From NCBI GenBank assembly GCA_001771575.1, contig MEUD01000001.1, forward strand, positions 665,277-729,276: DNA of 64,000 nt, read 5' to 3'. The position numbers and the translations under genes are program-made. Shown piece after piece: positions 59,041 to 64,000 of the stretch (its first letter is position 1; each line of letters opens with the position of its first letter). The notes beneath the pieces were generated by a model. That model was not told the DNA's origin. It searched no databases and worked only from the letters and a program-made list of their open reading frames with translations. The stretch comes from a candidate division WOR-1 bacterium RIFOXYB2_FULL_45_9 (GTDB taxonomy: Bacteria > Margulisbacteria > WOR-1 > O2-12-FULL-45-9 > XYB2-FULL-48-7).

Positions 59041-62000
59041 TTGAGCACCGCTATTTTGCCGCGGCCGGTGATTGATCGATCACCTATCCTCGCCGTGATC
59101 TCGAACGGATAGATCCCGTTGACGACCAGATCCCCCCGCCCGTTCCGCCCATCCCAGGGAACATCGTTATACTTCTGCCAGACGCTCATCCCTTCACCGT
59201 TGGTTGTCCCATCAAGCTCTGTCACCAAAGAACCGGTTATGTCATAAATCCTGATCCGTACTTCATCGGCGTCAGCCGAAAGCCGGTACCTGATCTTGGT
59301 CTCTTCCCGGTTCGGGCTAAAGGGGTTCGGGTAGTTGGTCACCCCTACCAAGGTCAATTCCGGTTGTATCCGGAAGCCCCAGGCCTCCGAAGTCGCCGCG
59401 TTGGTCGGCGAAAGCGCCGTCACCTTCCAGAAGTAGTCGGTGTTCCGCTCCAAGCCCGGGTCAAACTCATGGATCGAGTAATTGAAATAGTAGAGCTCGC
59501 TATCGGTCTTATCTTGTGTCCCTGTCCCAGCCGCTTTGCTGAAAGTCTGGTGGTCAATCGTAAAGCTATCGTTCTTGGCGACCTCAATCCGGTACTCGGT
59601 CGTCTCCGCCTTATGATGCTGCCATTCAAACACCGGCCGGATGTTTTGGACATCCTGGCGGTCATTTGCCGGCGCGAGAAGAGACGGAGATTCGAGGGTG
59701 GCGGACATTATCGCGGCAGGCTTACCAACCGAAGAAATGCCGGCCCCATAACTGCAATCGGCATCTTCACTGGACATAAACCAACATCTATTGGCAACAA
59801 CTCCCTCACATAATATCTGTTTGGTTTGTGGGTTAAAAACCTTCATCCAGGTGTCACCGCTGGAATCTGTTACCACGGCAACCTCGCCTTTGCCGTCACC
59901 ATTGTAATCACCGACGCTGATAAAAGGAAAAGGAGAAAAATCGTTAAAAGTTATACTATTTAACAACGAGCCGGAAGCGTTATAAATATAAATAATATTC
60001 GTTTTTATCAGGTCGCCATAATTTGGAATAGCGGTCGCGAATACTTCATCTATTCCATCCCCGTTATAATCACCGCAGGCAACATGCCATAAATTGTTCG
60101 GCGCTGACCAGGAATTAATCGCGGTTCCTGGGGTTGAACTTCTCGGCTGGTATAGATAGATACTACTGCCATTTATCGCGACTATCTCGCTTTGGCCATC
60201 GCCATTAAAATCACCGGCCGCGACGCGTCCCCCGCCAATGCCAAACGTTTTAACACTCCCCCCATTTCCCTTATAAATCGTAATATTATTATTGCTTGGA
60301 TTTGCCACGGCAATTTCGGATTGCCCCTTATCCTCTGTCCCACCGTCATCAGCAAAATCTCCAACCGCCAACGAATAATCATTATTATCAGGAGTAAGCG
60401 AGAATTTAACACCTGTCCCATTCGGATCGATCGAACGAGGATTGTAAATTACAATTTGATCGGCCCCATCAATTTGATGAACAGCTAATATTGGCTGTCC
60501 GTCCCCATTATAATCACCAAGAGCCGGGTGACTGATCCATTCCCTAGAAGTGGTAAAATAACTTGACGAATAAGAACCGGCCCCGCCGGTAAACTTTACC
60601 GTTCGGATATCGTCATTCGCCCCGGAATTATCATCGACAAAGACTATTTCATCCCGGCTTTTAACCCGCAGCCATTTTTTTTCGTAGGTCGAACTATTGC
60701 CGGCGTTATCGGAAGCATAAATCTCAACAGTAAATTTTCCCGGGGAAACAAGGGAGCCTCCACTATTGCGGCCATTCCAGGAAAAGCCGTCGCTGACATT
60801 ACTAAAACTATTTATCGTGGTTGAGCCTGATTTGATCGCCGCGCTGGTCGACGTCGCGCCGGAAATTGAAGGATAGATCATCATGCTGGTTATCGTGCCA
60901 TCGGGAATTATCGCCCGATGCTGGAAGGAAACACCGGTTATTTCCGGCAGAGTGTTATCGACTGTGAAAGAATAATTGCTTGAATTTACCGGGTTATCCG
61001 CGTCATCGATCGCGTAAATTCGATAAACATGCGCCCCTTCAGTAACTCCTCCAATTGGATTCCAGGTAAAGCTATGGGCCCCGCTCCCAATCCAGTTATG
61101 AATAATAATATTTTCGTCCCTAATGATATAGGTATCGCAACGCTCGTTCACTGAATAATTAAAAGTAATAGTATCATCGCTTCCCGTGCTGGCGCCAGGG
61201 CTAAACGGTCCGTCATCACTAATGCCGGAAATTATCGGCGGCTGGGTATCGATCTTAACATTGCCGACATCCCCCCCATCGCTCAAGTTCCCGGCAAAAT
61301 CCTCCGCCTGAAGTGAAGCGTAAAAAGTTGATCCATTCCAAAGATCGCGATTGGTCGTCCAGGAAGCAACATCCCCAACATAGGTCGAGGAAACAACATC
61401 ATCTCCGCCCGCGGTCGTCCCAATCTTAATGTAATACCCCTTTACACCCGAGGTCGCGTCGCTTACCGACGTCCAACTCCAAAGCGGCCGCAATTGATTG
61501 TATGGCGTCCTTGGCGGGCTCGGGGCCCCGCAGTTATTCGGCTTAACGGTATCCTTCTTAATATAAAATGCGTCGGTTAAGGCGGTTTCATTCCCGGCCC
61601 GATCAACGGCCTTAACCGTTACATAATTAACCCCTTCGCCGCAAACCGTCCAATCGACCGGCCAGTTGTCGGTATAGCCGGCAGAACCGGTCGCAACGGT
61701 TGTCAGCGACAGCCAAGCGGAATAAGAGCTATCGGGCCGCCTGACTTGATAAACGACCATTGAAAGCCTTGACCCATTATCGGCAAAATCAACATCGTAG
61801 AGCGTTCCGCTCGAATTGGCCCAGGTATCGCTTCCGGACTGATTATCGGCAATATTGGGCGAAGTACTATCAACCGTTACCCATTTCGAGAATGGGCTAC
61901 CGCCAGCTGGGTTCCCGGCAAAATCTTTCACTTCCACAGATATTTTGTATGCGCCGTCCGCCGCCGGATCGCCGGCCGCTAATTTCTCTCCTCCAGTCCC

Positions 62001-64000
62001 GGCCCGGCCATCCCAGACGACCGCCTCCGGCGAAGCAAAAGCCGAAATATCCTTAACAATCGTCCTGACTAAATTATCGCCTATGTCATACACCTTGGCG
62101 GTATACGTCCCGACTCTTTCACTCGCTGGAAGCCCCATCGCTTCGATCCGCTCCGGATCGGAATACCCTTCCGGGGTAGTTGACAAGAAGATATCGAACC
62201 AGATTTTTGTCGAGTTGAGCGAGCTGTTGCCGGCCGGGGAAAAATATAACGGATCAGGGTTGAGGCCGATAATCGATGGTTGAATGATCTCCAGCACATT
62301 TACTTTGATCCAAACCGTACCGCCCCATTTCTTTTGGGTAACATTCCCGGCCCGGTCACGGACCTCGACAATAAAAGCGTATTTCCCCGGATCGGCAAAA
62401 CCGTCGCCGTTGTTGTCGATCGTCGTCGATTCCCCCCTCCACTGGAGATTGTGAGTCCCCTGGTATTGTAAAACGTCATCGACAATAGTCGCCACTCGGT
62501 TATCTTCCCGGAAATCGCCAGCCGCATAGCTTGTTTGGTCATTTGGAATCCGATGGACCTTTAAGGTCACATAGCCGTCTTCGCTAATCGAATAGCGAAG
62601 CGTGGTGTAATTGGGCCGGTCGCCGGTATCAAGCGGATCGGCGTTGGTATAAAATGGGCTCGGACTAGCGATAATATCTGCGCTTCCAGGCTCGGCAATA
62701 CCGACGGTCGGATTCAGCAGGTCGATCACAAAACTTTCGGCGGTCAAACTTGTCCGGGCAAAACCTTCATTGCCGGCCGCGTCGCGACCGTCGATCGTAA
62801 TAACCGCCGGCCCTTCAAGATCACCGGCGCTGACGTCATAACGATATGTATATTCATGGTCGGCCGAAGCAAAAAGATAGGTACAATTGTTATCATTGAC
62901 CTTGACCGTGGGATTAAGAGGCAAACTTTCCGAAGCGTAAAACGAGATAGTGACGCTATCTCCGGCTTTGGCATAATTCTCTGTCTTGCCGGATACTGCC
63001 GAATTGATCCGGTCAAATTGTGGATTTGTCGTATCGATCGTAACCGACCGCACCAGCACGGTCTGGTTGCCGGCAAAATCGGTCGCTTCGATCGAGATCA
63101 CTGCCGTTCCGTCCGCTCCAGCGTACGGCTCGTGCTTCGCTTCGCATAAGCCGCCGGCAGTCCCCCAATCACCGCCGGTCACCGCCAACAATTTGGGGCC
63201 ATTTACTTGAGTAACGTAAACCTTCGCGGTTTGGAGCGGTTCGCCAACTTTGAACTTAACGCTCAAGCCGCCGCAGACTGACGCCGTGCTGACCGGATCG
63301 GGAGAAACAGTAACATCGCTAATTGTCGGGTTGGTCTCGTCGATCACGAAAGAAGCCGATTTATTGGCCGCGTTGCCGGCAGAATCAACAGCGTTAACTA
63401 AAACAGCGGCTGTTCCCTCTTTTTCATCTCCCGCCACAACATAACTGTATTGGAAAGAGTTCCCGTTTTTGGATTTCAGCGTCGCTCCCCTGACTGTCCC
63501 ATCGCTCATCTTCACCTGAACGGTCGGATCCCCGGCCAACTCTTCGGAGAACTGGAGATCGATCAAAACTTCCGTCCCCGTCTTGGCGTAAGCCGGTGAA
63601 ACGGAAAAATCAGATGGCTCGGGATTAGTGTAATCGATGGCAAACGGAACAGTCCGGAAGATCGCCGGGGAACCAAGGCTGTCGGTCCCGGAAATTCTGG
63701 CATAATAATAACCGGCGGCCAGCTTTAACCCATTCTTATCGGTCCCGTCATATTGGTAAATATAAGATCCGGCGTATTGGATAAAGCCCTTCTCCCACAA
63801 GGTTTCACCATTGGCCGATAAAACCTTGAGTTGAACCTGTCCGGGGTCTGACAGGTAATAAGTGGCATAATTGAAGCTGTAAGCGAACTCAAGAGTATCA
63901 AGCGTCCCATCCCCATTGGGGGAAAATACCGGCGAGCCTAACGTAAGATCAATAGTTGGACTGGCGGCGACAACCAGCATGTTCCCCAACCCTTCGGCTC
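59037..64000 (-). CDS. large secreted Ig/FG-GAP protein with FlgD-like C-terminal domain, 5' end outside window
   Basis: At least 1,653 residues. The frame stays open to the right edge (GAA GGG TTG before GGGAACATG), so the N-terminus and signal peptide are not seen. Domains in order, counted from TTG 63989: a FlgD/CHU_C-like Ig domain (SPVFSPNGDGTLDTLEF, residues about 10-105), a long row of bacterial Ig-like domains with DSAGN, DFAGN and DRAGN motifs (about 110-1110), FG-GAP/VCBS-like repeats (GDYNGDGQ, GDFNGDGQSEI, GDYNGDGIDEV, GDYNGDGKGEV; about 1150-1370), an Fn3-like domain (about 1430-1540) and a FlgD-like C-terminal domain (YPNPFSPNREETKIRYRL to the end). The C-terminal domain resembles sorting domains of exported proteins. 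Likely surface or secreted, function unknown. Confidence 0.88.
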   Translation of the reverse strand, partial: AEGLGNMLVVAASPTIDLTLGSPVFSPNGDGTLDTLEFAYSFNYATYYLSDPGQVQLKVLSANGETLWEKGFIQYAGSYIYQYDGTDKNGLKLAAGYYYARISGTDSLGSPAIFRTVPFAIDYTNPEPSDFSVSPAYAKTGTEVLIDLQFSEELAGDPTVQVKMSDGTVRGATLKSKNGNSFQYSYVVAGDEKEGTAAVLVNAVDSAGNAANKSASFVIDETNPTISDVTVSPDPVSTASVCGGLSVKFKVGEPLQTAKVYVTQVNGPKLLAVTGGDWGTAGGLCEAKHEPYAGADGTAVISIEATDFAGNQTVLVRSVTIDTTNPQFDRINSAVSGKTENYAKAGDSVTISFYASESLPLNPTVKVNDNNCTYLFASADHEYTYRYDVSAGDLEGPAVITIDGRDAAGNEGFARTSLTAESFVIDLLNPTVGIAEPGSADIIASPSPFYTNADPLDTGDRPNYTTLRYSISEDGYVTLKVHRIPNDQTSYAAGDFREDNRVATIVDDVLQYQGTHNLQWRGESTTIDNNGDGFADPGKYAFIVEVRDRAGNVTQKKWGGTVWIKVNVLEIIQPSIIGLNPDPLYFSPAGNSSLNSTKIWFDIFLSTTPEGYSDPERIEAMGLPASERVGTYTAKVYDIGDNLVRTIVKDISAFASPEAVVWDGRAGTGGEKLAAGDPAADGAYKISVEVKDFAGNPAGGSPFSKWVTVDSTSPNIADNQSGSDTWANSSGTLYDVDFADNGSRLSMVVYQVRRPDSSYSAWLSLTTVATGSAGYTDNWPVDWTVCGEGVNYVTVKAVDRAGNETALTDAFYIKKDTVKPNNCGAPSPPRTPYNQLRPLWSWTSVSDATSGVKGYYIKIGTTAGGDDVVSSTYVGDVASWTTNRDLWNGSTFYASLQAEDFAGNLSDGGDVGNVKIDTQPPIISGISDDGPFSPGASTGSDDTITFNYSVNERCDTYIIRDENIIIHNWIGSGAHSFTWNPIGGVTEGAHVYRIYAIDDADNPVNSSNYSFTVDNTLPEITGVSFQHRAIIPDGTITSMMIYPSISGATSTSAAIKSGSTTINSFSNVSDGFSWNGRNSGGSLVSPGKFTVEIYASDNAGNSSTYEKKWLRVKSRDEIVFVDDNSGANDDIRTVKFTGGAGSYSSSYFTTSREWISHPALGDYNGDGQPILAVHQIDGADQIVIYNPRSIDPNGTGVKFSLTPDNNDYSLAVGDFADDGGTEDKGQSEIAVANPSNNNITIYKGNGGSVKTFGIGGGRVAAGDFNGDGQSEIVAINGSSIYLYQPRSSTPGTAINSWSAPNNLWHVACGDYNGDGIDEVFATAIPNYGDLIKTNIIYIYNASGSLLNSITFNDFSPFPFISVGDYNGDGKGEVAVVTDSSGDTWMKVFNPQTKQILCEGVVANRCWFMSSEDADCSYGAGISSVGKPAAIMSATLESPSLLAPANDRQDVQNIRPVFEWQHHKAETTEYRIEVAKNDSFTIDHQTFSKAAGTGTQDKTDSELYYFNYSIHEFDPGLERNTDYFWKVTALSPTNAATSEAWGFRIQPELTLVGVTNYPNPFSPNREETKIRYRLSADADEVRIRIYDITGSLVTELDGTTNGEGMSVWQKYNDVPWDGRNGRGDLVVNGIYPFEITARIGDRSITGRGKIAVLK

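Overview
The window is one strand of an uncultured, probably diderm (outer-membrane) bacterium. Every gene I can support lies on the minus strand, so transcription runs from base 64000 towards base 1. The bacterial ribosomal, RNA polymerase and Sec genes fix the domain. The outer membrane is inferred from an SLH-plus-beta-barrel protein, a PorV/UPF0164-like barrel and a lipoprotein. The missing rpmD and tuf, the fused ribosomal clusters, the FlgD-like C-terminal domain and the giant beta-helix protein would suit a candidate phylum such as Margulisbacteria/Saganbacteria (WOR-1). That placement is only a guess from style.

Layout in transcription order. (1) 64000-58114: a large secreted multi-Ig/FG-GAP protein with a FlgD-like C-terminal domain (5' end outside the window), overlapped by a PorV-like barrel gene. 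(2) 58113-55434: a gene-poor stretch with REP-like palindromes, then a small HTH gene and a large serine recombinase enclosed by a perfect 163-bp inverted repeat. The repeat also carries the first 11 codons of miaB. (3) 55465-51273: miaB (no TRAM domain, palindromes inside the coding region), an SLH/beta-barrel protein and a lipoprotein. (4) 51241-49052: prs-hom. (5) 48994-18585: a consensus promoter, a structured leader ending in a terminator-like hairpin, and then an unbroken run rpmG-tRNATrp-secE-nusG-rplKAJL-rpoBC-rpsLG-fusA-rpsJ-(S10)-(spc)-secY-adk-map-infA-rpmJ-rpsMKD-rpoA-rplQ-rplM-rpsI-BCAM0308-like-DUF2779. (6) 18568-1: a promoter and one giant secreted beta-helix protein of more than 6,158 residues that leaves the window on the left.

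The 30-kb block unites the beta, str, S10, spc and alpha operons and the L13/S9 pair. Gaps are at most about 24 bases and overlaps are frequent. Several starts are GTG or TTG, placed directly behind a Shine-Dalgarno sequence that lies inside the preceding gene. Its one clear upstream promoter and the attenuator-like leader before rpmG could set the level of the translation, transcription and secretion core together. The accessory parts look like an envelope programme: giant beta-helix adhesin-like protein, SLH tether, lipoprotein, PorV-like barrel and large Ig protein.

All functional calls come from reading motifs by eye. No database search was run.
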